In this document: piece by piece, positions 24,277 to 32,475 of the stretch | How positions within the stretch are numbered: the first letter of the stretch is position 1 | Layout: every line of letters begins with the position of its first letter | Assembly (NCBI GenBank): GCA_020633195.1 | Contig: JACKEC010000019.1 | Coordinates: 1 to 64,000, forward strand | Reading direction: 5' to 3' | DNA from: Sandaracinaceae bacterium | Lineage (GTDB): Bacteria > Myxococcota_A > Polyangia > Polyangiales > Sandaracinaceae | DNA length: 64,000 nucleotides | The notes under the pieces: generated by a model | The model's input: the letters and a program-made list of their open reading frames with translations, nothing else | What the model was told of the DNA's origin: nothing | Database searches by the model: none | Position numbers and translations under genes: made by a program

Positions 24277-27255
24277 GTGCTGGAGCTGCTGCGCGTCGCG
24301 TCCGGAGCGCGCGGGGGAGCGCGCGGTGGCGACCAGGACGTCGTTCACGCGAAGGCGCCCATCGTCGCCGTCGCGGACGGCACCGGGGACGGCGGCGGGC
24401 GCGCCGCGAGGGCCGCGCTCCAGGCGCTGCTGAGCGCGATCGAGCCGTCGGTGCCGTCCCTCGCGGCCGCGTTCGCGGCGGCGCACGAGGCGGCGCGCCA
24501 GAGCGGTGGCCGCACGACGGCGGCGGTCGCGGTGGTCGACCCGACCCTGCGCCTGCACGTCGGGCACGTGGGCGCGGTGCGGGTGGCGCTCCTGCGGCGC
24601 GTCGACCAGCCCCTGCCCGATCCCGTCGCGCCGAAGCACGCGCCCGTGGTTCGCGCGCCGAACGGCGCGACGCTCGCGTTCCTCACGCGCGATCACACGG
24701 CCGTCTGCGACATGGTGGAGCGCGGCCACCTCACCCCCGAGGCCGCGCGCACCCACGCGCTGCGCGGCCGCCTCACGCGCGTGCTCGGCGCGGACGCGGC
24801 GGTGAGCCCCGACGTGACGTGGCTGCACCTGTTCCCGACCGACGTCGTGCTCGTCGCCTCGGACGGCCTCTTCGACGCGCTCGAGCCGGACGTGATCGCC
24901 GAGCTGCTCGCGTCGAGCGACGACCCGAAGACCGCCGCCGACGCGCTGCTCGAGAGCGCCGAGGCCGACGGAGCGCAGGACGACGTGGCGGTGGCGGTGC
25001 TGCGGATCGCCGAGGCGCGGGTCGCCGCGCGGCGCGTGCGCGAGGTGGAGTCGCCGCAGGAGCCGCCGGCGCCCGCGGGGGAGGGGCCGCTCGCCGAGTA
25101 CGGGCGCGACCTGTCCGCGGCCGCGCTCGCGGGGGAGCTCGACCCGGTGATCGGGCGCGACGCCGAGGTGCTCGCGCTCGCGCGGGCGGTGGTGTCCCGC
25201 AAGAAGCCGAACGCGGTGCTGGTGGGCCCGGCCGGGGTCGGCAAGACGGCGATCGTCGAGGGCTTCGCGCAGGCGCTCGCGGCGGGGACCCTCTCCGAGG
25301 CGCTCCGCGGCAAGCGGCTCTTCGAGGTCTCGATCAGCGCGATGCTGGCCGGCACGAAGTACCGCGGCGACTTCGAGAAGCGCCTCAAGGAGGTCGTCGA
25401 GGTGGCCGAGGCGGATCGCGACCTGATCCTCTTCGTCGACGAGCTGCACACGGTGATGGGCGCCGGCGACAAGAGCGGCGGCGCCGGCGACGCGGCGCAG
25501 GTCCTCAAGCCCGCGCTCGCGCGAGGCTCGATCCGGATGATCGGCGCGACGACGACGGCGGAGTACCAGCGCCACATCGCCACCGACCCGGCGTTCGAGC
25601 GGCGCTTCACCGTGGTCCGCGTCGACGAGCCCAGCGAGGACGACGCGGTCGCGATCCTGCGCGGCCTCAAGGACCGGTTCGAGACGCACTACGGGGTGAC
25701 GGTCGCCGACGAGGCGCTCGTCGCCGCGGTGCGCCTGTCGAAGCGCCACGTCCACGACCGCCACCTCCCCGACAAGGCGATCGAGCTGATCGATCAGGCC
25801 TGCGCGCGCCTCGTCGTGCCGGGCGCCGACGGCGGGTCCGACACCGTGGATCGCGAGCAGGTGGTGACGCTCCTCGCGCAGCGCTGCGGCGTCGACAGGG
25901 AGCTGCTCAGCGAGGACCTGCCGACCGCGCGGGAGCGCATGGCGAAGCTCGACGCCTTCCTCGGCGCTCACGTGCTCGGGCAGGCCGACGCGGTGGAGCT
26001 CGTCGCGCGCTCGCTGCGGCGCGCCTACGGCGGCCTCAAGGATCCCCGCCGGCCGGTCGCGTCGTTCCTGTTCCTCGGCCCGACCGGCGTCGGCAAGACC
26101 GAGACGGCGAAGGTCCTGTGCGAGTTCCTGTTCGGCGATCGCGAGCGGATGCTCCGCATCGACATGAGCGAGTACGGCGACAAGTACACCGTCTCGCGCC
26201 TCGTCGGCTCGCCCCCCGGCTACGTCGGTCACGACGAGGAGGGCCAGCTCACCGGGCCGATGCACGTGCTCGGGCAGCGCGTCGTGCTGCTCGACGAGAT
26301 CGAGAAGGCGCACCCCGACGTCTTGCTGTTGCTCCTCCAGCTGCTCGACGAGGGCACCCTCACCGACTCGCACGGTCGCAAGGCGTCTTTTCGCGAGGCG
26401 GTGGTCGTGATGACCTCCAACCTGGTCCGCGAGCGGCCGGGCGCGCGGCGGATCGGGTTCCGCGCGGACGACTCCGAGGCGGCCCCGCCGCAGCGCGACG
26501 AGGACGCGCTCCGCGACGAGCTGACCCGCACCCTGCCCCCCGAGCTGGTCGGGCGGATCGGCGAGGTCGTGATGTTCGACCGCCTCACCGACGCGGCCGC
26601 GCGCGGGATCGCCGAGCTCGCGGCGAAGCGGATCCTCGGTCGGCTGAAGCAGCAGGGCGTCGAGCTCGCGCTCCCCGACGGCTTCTTCGAGGAGGCGCTC
26701 GGCGAGCTCGGCAGCCTCGACCTCGGCGCGCGGGTGCTCGAGCGCATCATCAGCGAGCGCATCGGGGAGCTCCTCGACGCGCCGAGGCAGTCGCTGCCCG
26801 CGCCGGCGCCCGCGATCGCGCGTCGCGAGCTCACGATCGTGGTCGCGGCGCCGCGCGGCGACGGCAGCCTGGACCCCCTCGCCGCGCGCGCGCGGACGGG
26901 CGCCTGGAGCCCGGAGCTGGTCGGCCTCACCGTCGGCGACGAGGCGATCGTGGCGGTGCTCGCGAGCGCGCGGGCCGGCCTCGACCTCGCGCGGGCGCTC
27001 GCGCGCGACGGGATCGCGGTGCTGCACCGCGGCCGCGTCCGCGGCCTCGAGCACGACGCCCCGGCCGGCCCCGCGATCGCCGCGGCGGAGCTCGTCCTCG
27101 AGGTCCTGCGCGAGGACGGGGCGCGCCGCCTCCTGCTCACGGGGAGCGTCGTGCGCGCGCTCGGCGACGCGAGCGGCCTGCGCTCGGTCCGCTTCGGCGA
27201 GGAGGACGGCGCGCTCGTCGATCACCTCGACCTGTTCGAGCCGGAGGCGCCGTGA
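24277..27255 (+). CDS. PP2C-like phosphatase domain fused to a double AAA+ Clp unfoldase
   Basis: A 992 aa fusion. Residues ~1-255 form a PP2C-like domain with the metal-binding aspartates of VADGTG, VASDGLFDAL and AQDDVAV retained, though the usual VGDSR is VGAVR. Residues ~280-845 are two Clp AAA+ modules: Walker A GPAGVGKT (317-324) with FVDELHT, and GPTGVGKT (601-608) with LLDEIEKAHPD. There is no M-domain between them, as in ClpA. The second module carries IGF (726-728) where ClpA has its ClpP-docking IGL. About 145 C-terminal residues are unassigned. The PP2C part replaces the usual Clp N-domain that takes substrates or adaptors. GTG start 4 nt after the TerB-like gene; stop overlaps the kinase gene (GTGA). 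Confidence 0.85.
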   Translation: MLELLRVASGARGGARGGDQDVVHAKAPIVAVADGTGDGGGRAARAALQALLSAIEPSVPSLAAAFAAAHEAARQSGGRTTAAVAVVDPTLRLHVGHVGAVRVALLRRVDQPLPDPVAPKHAPVVRAPNGATLAFLTRDHTAVCDMVERGHLTPEAARTHALRGRLTRVLGADAAVSPDVTWLHLFPTDVVLVASDGLFDALEPDVIAELLASSDDPKTAADALLESAEADGAQDDVAVAVLRIAEARVAARRVREVESPQEPPAPAGEGPLAEYGRDLSAAALAGELDPVIGRDAEVLALARAVVSRKKPNAVLVGPAGVGKTAIVEGFAQALAAGTLSEALRGKRLFEVSISAMLAGTKYRGDFEKRLKEVVEVAEADRDLILFVDELHTVMGAGDKSGGAGDAAQVLKPALARGSIRMIGATTTAEYQRHIATDPAFERRFTVVRVDEPSEDDAVAILRGLKDRFETHYGVTVADEALVAAVRLSKRHVHDRHLPDKAIELIDQACARLVVPGADGGSDTVDREQVVTLLAQRCGVDRELLSEDLPTARERMAKLDAFLGAHVLGQADAVELVARSLRRAYGGLKDPRRPVASFLFLGPTGVGKTETAKVLCEFLFGDRERMLRIDMSEYGDKYTVSRLVGSPPGYVGHDEEGQLTGPMHVLGQRVVLLDEIEKAHPDVLLLLLQLLDEGTLTDSHGRKASFREAVVVMTSNLVRERPGARRIGFRADDSEAAPPQRDEDALRDELTRTLPPELVGRIGEVVMFDRLTDAAARGIAELAAKRILGRLKQQGVELALPDGFFEEALGELGSLDLGARVLERIISERIGELLDAPRQSLPAPAPAIARRELTIVVAAPRGDGSLDPLAARARTGAWSPELVGLTVGDEAIVAVLASARAGLDLARALARDGIAVLHRGRVRGLEHDAPAGPAIAAAELVLEVLREDGARRLLLTGSVVRALGDASGLRSVRFGEEDGALVDHLDLFEPEAP

Positions 27256-28520
27256 AGGTCACGCTCACCGTCATCGCCGGACCCAACGCCGGCCAGACGT
27301 TCACCTACGACCGCCGGGATCGGTTCCTCGTCGGCCGGTCCAGCAAGGCGCAGCTGTGCGTCTCGCGCGACCGCTACTTCTCGCGTCACCACTTCATGGT
27401 CGAGGTGGACCCGCCCAACGTGTTCCTGCTCGACCTGCGCAGCACCAACGGCACGTCGGTCAACGACAAGAAGCGCAAGGTGCACGAGTCGTTCCTCGCC
27501 GACGGCGACGTGATCTACGGCGGCGACACGGCGCTGCGCGTCACCGTCGCGGGCGAGGCGCCGCGCGCGTTCGGGGCGCCGCCGGGGGCCGCTCCCGCCG
27601 CGCTCGTCCCCGTGACCTGTGACCGCTGCGGCGCGCTCGCGCCCCGGGAGCGGGCGCGCGGCGCCGACGAGAAGGTCCTCTACGTCTGCCCGGCGTGTCA
27701 GGACGCGTTGCGAGAGACACCCAAGCTCCCCTCGGGGTACCGCTTCGTGAAGACCCTGGGTAAGGGCTCCATGGGCTCGGTCGTGCTCGCGGAGGACCCC
27801 GCCGGCCGCGAGCGCGCGATCAAGCTCGTGATGCCCAACGCGGCGCTCTCCGAGGCGGCCCGCGAGCGGTTCCTCGCCGACGCCCGCGCGCAGATCGGGC
27901 TCGACCACCCGCACATCGTCCGCGTCCACGAGATCGTCGGCGGCGAGGACGGCGTGTTCCACGTGGTGATGGACGCGGTCGAGGGCCGCGGCCTCGACGA
28001 GGTGCTCGGGGAGGGCGGCACGATGCCCGTGCCCGAGGCGCTCGCGATGGCCCGCGCCGTCCTCGAGGCGCTCGGCTACGCGCACGCCCGCGGCGTCGTG
28101 CACCGCGACCTCAAGCCGGCGAACGTGCTCATGGGGCAGGGCGGCCCGTGGGTCGCCGACTTCGGCCTCGCGCGGTCCTACGAGGAGTCGGGCGCGAGCG
28201 GCTTCCACTACGGCGGCGAGGACGACTCCACGCGCTACATGGCGCCCGAGCAGATCCTCGACTTCCGCAACGTCTCGCCGAGCGCCGACCTCTACTCCGT
28301 CGCGACCATCCTGCACCGCGCGATCACGGGGCAACACCCCTTGCCCTTCGGCCCCGACGAGGACCCGTTCATCGTGGTGCTCGAGGCCGCGCCGGCGCCG
28401 CTCGCGTCGCGCGCCCCGGGCGTCCCGCCGTCCCTCGCCGCCGCCGTGGATCGCGGGCTCGCGAAGGACCCGGCGGCCCGCTTCGCGTCCGCAGCGGAGA
28501 TGCTGGATGCGCTGAGCTGA
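27252..28520 (+). CDS. FHA - zinc ribbon - Ser/Thr protein kinase
   Basis: A 422 aa soluble protein. The N-terminal FHA domain (about 1-105) shows FLVGRSSKAQL, YFSRHHF and STNGTSVN, the phosphothreonine-binding residues. A CDRCG...CPAC zinc ribbon (about 122-150) follows. The kinase domain (about 160-420) has the glycine loop LGKGSMGSV, AIKLV lysine, catalytic loop HRDLKPANVL, DFGLA and MAPEQ, so it should be an active RD-type Hanks kinase. No transmembrane helix. FHA at the N-terminus would bind a phosphorylated partner or its own autophosphorylation site. It overlaps the phosphatase-unfoldase gene by 4 nt, so kinase and phosphatase are produced together. Repeat element B follows its end. 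Confidence 0.92.
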   Translation: MKVTLTVIAGPNAGQTFTYDRRDRFLVGRSSKAQLCVSRDRYFSRHHFMVEVDPPNVFLLDLRSTNGTSVNDKKRKVHESFLADGDVIYGGDTALRVTVAGEAPRAFGAPPGAAPAALVPVTCDRCGALAPRERARGADEKVLYVCPACQDALRETPKLPSGYRFVKTLGKGSMGSVVLAEDPAGRERAIKLVMPNAALSEAARERFLADARAQIGLDHPHIVRVHEIVGGEDGVFHVVMDAVEGRGLDEVLGEGGTMPVPEALAMARAVLEALGYAHARGVVHRDLKPANVLMGQGGPWVADFGLARSYEESGASGFHYGGEDDSTRYMAPEQILDFRNVSPSADLYSVATILHRAITGQHPLPFGPDEDPFIVVLEAAPAPLASRAPGVPPSLAAAVDRGLAKDPAARFASAAEMLDALS

Positions 28521-28532
28521 GAGCTCGGCCAT

Positions 28533-28709
28533 GAGAAATTTCGCGCAAAGGGCGCGAAGGGAGCCAAGGGAGGAGGGGGGCGCGAGCTCCGGGCCGGTCG
28601 TCGAACGGCGACGGTCCAACATGCGCCCGTCGAGGCGCCGAGGCGGCTGGCGTCCGGGTTCGAGAAAACCTCTTTGCCCCCTTTCGCGCCCTTTGCGCGA
28701 AATTCGAGC
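28533..28709 (+). repeat. Dispersed inverted-repeat element, copy B
   Basis: The left arm GAAATTTCGCGCAAAGGGCG continues through GCGAAGGGAGCCAAGGG (to 28570). The right arm begins GAGAAAACCTCTTTGCCCC (28662) and ends GCGCGAAATTCG (28707). The ~90 bp core includes GGGCCGGTCGTCGAAC, which is also present in the core of the copy at 51.1 kb, so these are true homologous elements rather than chance palindromes. It lies between two converging gene ends. Confidence 0.8.
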
Positions 28710-28735
28710 AGCCCGGCACCGCGCGCCGACGCGGT

Positions 28736-30205
28736 TCAGAACGGCACGCAGCGCGGCGCCGCGCTCGCCCCGGGGCAGGGGGGGCGCGGGTCGCCGCCGC
28801 GCGCGGCGAGCGCCCAGGCGATGGCGTGGGGGGTGCCCGTCTCGGCGACGCCGAGGTGATCGGGCCCGGTCTGCACGCACGACTCGTAGGTCACTCCGTC
28901 GCGTCGCACGCGATCGATCACGCAGCCCACGACGCCAGGCGTGACGGCCTCGTCGTCCGAGGACGACACGAACAGGAGCGGCGGCGCGGACGCGTCGAGG
29001 TGCGGCTCGTTCGCGTCGTCGCGCGCGACGAACGCGGCGACCGGCTCGGCGCACACGCCGTCGTCTGCGCACGCGAGCACCGACTGGCGGAAGGTCTCGT
29101 CGATCAGCTCGCCGAGCGTCGTCGGCGGGGCGTAGGTCGCCGAGGCGGTGTCGAGGGCGGTGATCAGCTCGCCGTAGCAGAGCGTCTCGGCGTCCTCGAG
29201 GATCGTGTCGCGCACCGGCTCCGCGAACGCCGCGCCCAGCTCCGTCGGGTCGCTGGTCACCTGCGCGAGCTCCGCGTACACGCCCATCGCGACGGTGCCG
29301 CGGACCAGCCCACCGAGCTCGAACATCGGCAAGCGGAGCCCGTCCACCAGGCTGATCAGGCGATACGACGGCGCCATCGACACCACCGCGCTCAGCTCGA
29401 TGTCGGGCGCCTCGGCCGCGACCGTGGCCACCCCGAGCGCGAGGCCGCCCCCCTGGCTGTGGCCGTAGACGATCGTGTCGCCGGCGAGCCGCTCCGCGGG
29501 CAGGAGCGAGCGCAGCGCGCGGGCCGCGTCGATCCCCGAGCGCCCGACCTCCCCCCACGAGACGTACGCGTGCGTGCCCTCGGTGCCGAGCCCGGGGTAG
29601 TCCGGCGCGATCACGGGGAGCCCACGCGCGCTCCACGCGAGGAGCATCGCATCGAGGTAGGTGCGGCGCAGCCACGACGGCGGGTCGTCCCGGAGGTGCG
29701 ACGGCGCGCACGCGTCGGCCAACCCCACCGAGCCGTGCATCGCGACGACGAGCGGCACGCGCTCGGTCAACGCCACGTCGGGCAGCATCACCAGCGCGGT
29801 CGAGAGCGCGCCCACGTCCGGCGCGGTCGCCGTGCGGAAGGCCACGAGGTAGATCCGCGCGCCCGAGAGCACGACCGCGTCGTCGGGCAGCCGGGCCGCG
29901 AGCGCGTCGCGATCGATCGTCTCGAGGAGGGCGCAGCCGAGCAGCTCGCCGCGCACCGACGGATCGAACGGAGGCAGCCCGGCCGGGGTCGCGTAGAGCT
30001 CGGCCGCGACGTCGTCGCACGACGACACCGGCTCGAGCGCCGCCCCGGGTGGGCCCGCGTCCGGGGCTACATACGACGCGTCCTGACCCGCGTCCGTCGC
30101 GCCTCCATCGAGGCCCCCGGCGTCCGACGCGCCTCCGTCATCGCATCCCGCGCAGGCGAGACACACCGAGAAGAGCCAACCCCAGCGGAAACCACGCGCG
30201 GTCAC
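28736..30205 (-). CDS. Secreted alpha/beta-hydrolase (lipase-like) lipoprotein
   Basis: A 489 aa lipoprotein: signal peptide and lipobox ACAGC (Cys21), Asp-Ala-Gly linker, then an alpha/beta-hydrolase. The nucleophile elbow is YGHSQGGGLAL; upstream VVAMHGS and VIAPDYPGLGTEG fit the oxyanion-hole region; a late DHLGVAETG segment could supply the His. Overall it resembles secretory lipases/esterases (LIP family). It should hydrolyse lipids or esters at the cell surface, fitting a scavenging or predatory lifestyle; substrate unknown. A GTG start with GGAGGT upstream is well supported. Confidence 0.85.
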   Translation of the reverse strand: MTARGFRWGWLFSVCLACAGCDDGGASDAGGLDGGATDAGQDASYVAPDAGPPGAALEPVSSCDDVAAELYATPAGLPPFDPSVRGELLGCALLETIDRDALAARLPDDAVVLSGARIYLVAFRTATAPDVGALSTALVMLPDVALTERVPLVVAMHGSVGLADACAPSHLRDDPPSWLRRTYLDAMLLAWSARGLPVIAPDYPGLGTEGTHAYVSWGEVGRSGIDAARALRSLLPAERLAGDTIVYGHSQGGGLALGVATVAAEAPDIELSAVVSMAPSYRLISLVDGLRLPMFELGGLVRGTVAMGVYAELAQVTSDPTELGAAFAEPVRDTILEDAETLCYGELITALDTASATYAPPTTLGELIDETFRQSVLACADDGVCAEPVAAFVARDDANEPHLDASAPPLLFVSSSDDEAVTPGVVGCVIDRVRRDGVTYESCVQTGPDHLGVAETGTPHAIAWALAARGGDPRPPCPGASAAPRCVPF

Positions 30206-30273
30206 GCAGCACCTCCAGCCCGAGCGCGCAAGCTACGCCTGGTCCTGACGAGCGGTCAATGCGAGGCCCTCGG

Positions 30274-30302
30274 TTGACAAGCCGGCTTGGGTTGCCCAAC
30301 TT
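30274..30302 (+). promoter_or_regulatory. Promoter-like TTGACA with overlapping palindrome
   Basis: A perfect -35 hexamer TTGACA (30274-30279) is followed after 17 nt by CAACTT (30297-30302), a poor -10. The 12 bp palindrome CAAGCCGGCTTG (30278-30289) lies in the spacer and TTGGG-TTG-CCCAA follows directly, so this could be a regulated promoter for the structured RNA downstream. Support is from sequence only. Confidence 0.35.
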
Positions 30303-30355
30303 GCTCTCGTCCCATTCCAAGAGGTGACGGGCTAAACGATCGAGGCGACAGCGAC

Positions 30356-30394
30356 GAACGAGACCTTCGGGGACCAGGCTCCCCACGCTCGTTC
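30356..30394 (+). ncRNA. Nested stem-loop in the leader upstream of the tRNA-like fold
   Basis: GAACGAG (30356-30362) pairs with CTCGTTC (30388-30394), enclosing an internal GGGGA (30369-30373)/TCCCC (30380-30384) stem with a 6 nt loop. Both stems are perfect. No family was recognised. Confidence 0.4.
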
Positions 30395-30418
30395 ATCGCC
30401 CGATCGGTCCGTACCTGC

Positions 30419-30491
30419 CGCGGGGTGGTAGGAGGGGCACCTACGCCGGGTCAGCCACCCGGAGAGGCTCGTTCGAATCGGGCCCCCGCAA
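30419..30491 (+). tRNA. tRNA-like cloverleaf of initiator type with abnormal anticodon loop
   Basis: 73 nt fold into a full cloverleaf. Acceptor CGCGGGG/CCCCGCA has a C1:A72 mismatch; D-stem GTAGG/CCTAC encloses a GGGG-containing loop; anticodon stem CCGGG/CCCGG; T-stem GCTCG/CGGGC with a canonical TTCGAAT loop; A73 as discriminator. The C1:A72 mismatch and the GGG:CCC pairs above the anticodon loop are hallmarks of bacterial initiator tRNA. The anticodon loop is TCAGCCA: U33 is replaced by C, and positions 34-36 read AGC instead of CAU. A14 and A21 are also replaced. CCA is not encoded. It is therefore a diverged initiator tRNA, a pseudogene, or a tRNA-shaped RNA with another job. Confidence 0.5.
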
Positions 30492-30581
30492 GTTCCTTTG
30501 CGTACGTTCGACCTGCGTACGCCGACTCCAACGCTGACCCGAGAGGGCAGCGGGGTCGCGCTGCCCAGAGAGAACGAGACG

Positions 30582-30896
30582 ATGAGCATCGAGAACGTGA
30601 GCCTCTCCGCGCTGGTGGCCGCCATCCGCGCCTGCGCCGACGAGAGCCGGACCCTGAAGCGCCAGCTCCGCCAGCCCTGGACCGAGCCGATGGCCGACGC
30701 GCAGCGGGCGCTCGCGCGCTGCCGCCGCCGAGCCACCCGGCTGCTGATCCTCCGGGCGTGGTTGCGCGGCCGCTTCCACCTCGCGAGCCCGCCGCGCGAC
30801 GGCTGGTCGCCGACGATGACCTGGGACCGCGAGCGGCATCACCGGCTGGTGGCCGAGACGGTGGCGAAGGACTTCGTGTACGAGGTGGCGTCGTGA
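30582..30896 (+). CDS. Small unrecognised helical protein coupled to tatD
   Basis: A 104 aa protein, not recognised. It is Arg/Leu/Ala-rich and largely helical (SALVAAIRACADESRTLKRQ; MADAQRALARCRRRATRLLI), with a Trp-rich turn SPTMTWDRERHHRLV near the C-terminus. The in-frame extension upstream to 30498 crosses strong hairpins and is less likely to be translated. A GTGA overlap couples it to tatD. Function unknown. Confidence 0.6.
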   Translation: MSIENVSLSALVAAIRACADESRTLKRQLRQPWTEPMADAQRALARCRRRATRLLILRAWLRGRFHLASPPRDGWSPTMTWDRERHHRLVAETVAKDFVYEVAS

Positions 30897-31669
30897 TCGA
30901 CATCGGCTGCAACCTCACCCACCGGCGCTTCCGCGCGGACCTCGCCGAGGTGCTGCATCGCGCGGCGGGCGCCGGGGTGGATCGCATGGTCGTCACGGGC
31001 CTGAACGTGGACGTGAGCGAGAAGGCCGAGCGCCTCGCGAGCGCGCGACCGGAGCAGCTCCGATGCACCGCGGGCGTCCACCCCCACAACGCGCGGACGG
31101 TCGGACCGCGGAGCCCGGCCGCGCTCGAGGCGCTGTCGCACCGGCCCGTGGTCGCGGCGATCGGGGAGTGCGGCCTCGACTACGACAGGGACTTCTCGCC
31201 GCGGCCCGTGCAGCGGAGCGTGTTCGAGATGCAGCTCGAGCTCGCGGCCGCGCGGCGCATGCCGGTGTTCCTGCACGAGCGGGAGGCGCACGACGACTTC
31301 CTCGCGATCCTGTCGCGGTGGCGGCCGAAGCTCGTCGGCGGGGTGGTGCACTGCTTCACGGGGCAGCGCGCCGCGCTCGAGGCCTACCTCGCGCTCGACC
31401 TCCACGTCGGGATCACGGGCTGGATCTGCGACGCCCGGCGCGGCGCCCACCTCGCCGCGCTGATCCCGACGATCCCTCGCGACCGCCTGATGATCGAGAC
31501 GGACGCCCCGTTCCTCACGCCGAGGAGCGCCCCCGCGAGGCGCAACGAGCCTTCCTTCCTCCCGTACGTGCTCCGCGCGGTCGCGGCCGCCGTCGGCGAG
31601 CCCGAGGCGCACGTGGCGGAGCAGACGACGAGGGTCGCGGAGCGCTTCTTCGGCTTCGCGCCGAGCTGA
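30893..31669 (+). CDS. tatD: TatD-family metal-dependent DNase
   Basis: A 258 aa TIM-barrel hydrolase of normal TatD length. The N-terminus IDIGCNLTHRRF resembles E. coli TatD, and family residues are visible: AGVHPHNA, AIGECGLDYDRDFSP (metal-bridging Glu), VFLHEREAHDDFL, GGVVHCFTG and LMIETDAPFLTP. TatD proteins are 3'-5' DNases linked to repair of oxidative DNA damage and DNA turnover in the cytoplasm. Starts at GTG overlapping the stop of the small upstream gene. It ends exactly where a convergent membrane-protein gene ends. Confidence 0.92.
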   Translation: MIDIGCNLTHRRFRADLAEVLHRAAGAGVDRMVVTGLNVDVSEKAERLASARPEQLRCTAGVHPHNARTVGPRSPAALEALSHRPVVAAIGECGLDYDRDFSPRPVQRSVFEMQLELAAARRMPVFLHEREAHDDFLAILSRWRPKLVGGVVHCFTGQRAALEAYLALDLHVGITGWICDARRGAHLAALIPTIPRDRLMIETDAPFLTPRSAPARRNEPSFLPYVLRAVAAAVGEPEAHVAEQTTRVAERFFGFAPS

Positions 31670-32446
31670 TCAGGCCGTCTCCCAGACGACCACGGGCTCG
31701 CGCGCGCGCAGGCTCAGGGGGACGAACGCGAGCATCACGAAGGTGGCGCTCGCGCGCAGCATCGCGCCCGCGCCGATCGCGAGACCGGCGAGCGCGTTCT
31801 GCCACCACGACGCCGCGACCGGGCCGGCGATCGTCCACTCACCGCCGCGAGCGACCGCCGCCGACGCGAGGAGGAGGTCGCCGTCGAGGCGCAGCAGCAC
31901 CGGGAGGTACGCGACGAGCTGGAGGATCGCGAGCGTGATCACGACCCGCGGCCGCGGCCGCCGGGTCAGCGCCACGTGCGCGGCCAGCGCGGCCGGGAGG
32001 GCGCACGCGCCGAGGACCGCCCCGATCCCGAGGAGCACCTCATGGTTGACCGGCCCGACGGTCGGGTAGCGATCGACCCACGACAGGAAGAAGGGCAGGC
32101 TCCCGTAGCTCGTGCCGAAGTGCGACGGCGCGAGCGTCCACGGTGCGAGCACCCCGAGCGGCGCGAGGACGCAAGGCACGAGCAGCGCCTCCCGACGCAG
32201 CCGGACCGCGCGCTCGGGGTCGCGCACCGCCGACACCAGGAGCCACGCCGCCGCGATCGCCCCGAGCGCGAGCACCACGGGCCCGACCAGGAGCCCGTAC
32301 ATCATCACGTCGCCGCCGAGCTCCGAGGGCAGCGCCTCGACGACGAGCGCGACGAGCGCGAGCGAGAACGCCCCCGGGAGGACGATCCGAGAGAACGGGC
32401 TGGGTCGATCGATCGAGGCGCTCACGGTGCATTCATACGATGCCAC
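31670..32446 (-). CDS. Multi-pass membrane protein of unknown function
   Basis: About 258 aa with six to seven hydrophobic helices (LPGAFSLALVALVVEAL, MYGLLVGPVVLALGAIAAAWLLVSAV, GIGAVLGACALPAALAAHVALT, VITLAILQLVAYLPVLL, NALAGLAIGAGAMLRASATFVMLAFVPL). Positively charged loops separate them. No family motif was recognised. The start is uncertain: GTG at 32446 or at 32425; the frame continues upstream into the neighbouring gene without coding signal. It follows the lipoprotein gene by 29 bp on the same strand. Confidence 0.6.
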   Translation of the reverse strand: MASYECTVSASIDRPSPFSRIVLPGAFSLALVALVVEALPSELGGDVMMYGLLVGPVVLALGAIAAAWLLVSAVRDPERAVRLRREALLVPCVLAPLGVLAPWTLAPSHFGTSYGSLPFFLSWVDRYPTVGPVNHEVLLGIGAVLGACALPAALAAHVALTRRPRPRVVITLAILQLVAYLPVLLRLDGDLLLASAAVARGGEWTIAGPVAASWWQNALAGLAIGAGAMLRASATFVMLAFVPLSLRAREPVVVWETA

Positions 32447-32475
32447 GAAGCCGATCCTCCGCCGAGCGACGGCGC

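Larger units (their letters stand above)
30206..30581. other. 376 bp non-coding stretch with several strong RNA folds
   Basis: No convincing gene is seen between the lipase-like gene and the small gene at 30582. The stretch contains a TTGACA promoter-like box over a CAAGCCGGCTTG palindrome (30274-30289), a nested hairpin (30356-30394), a tRNA-shaped cloverleaf (30419-30491), a GCGTACG...CGTACGC stem (about 30500-30522) and GGGCAGCG/CGCTGCCC (30545-30566). This density of perfect stems is not matched in neighbouring gaps and suggests an expressed structured RNA or leader. Confidence 0.55.

Noticed and set aside
24277..27255. ClpV (TssH) of the type VI system
   Set aside because: The N-terminus is PP2C-like rather than the ClpV N-domain, an IGF ClpP-type loop is present and the M-domain is missing, so it looks ClpA-like, not a sheath-disassembling ClpV.
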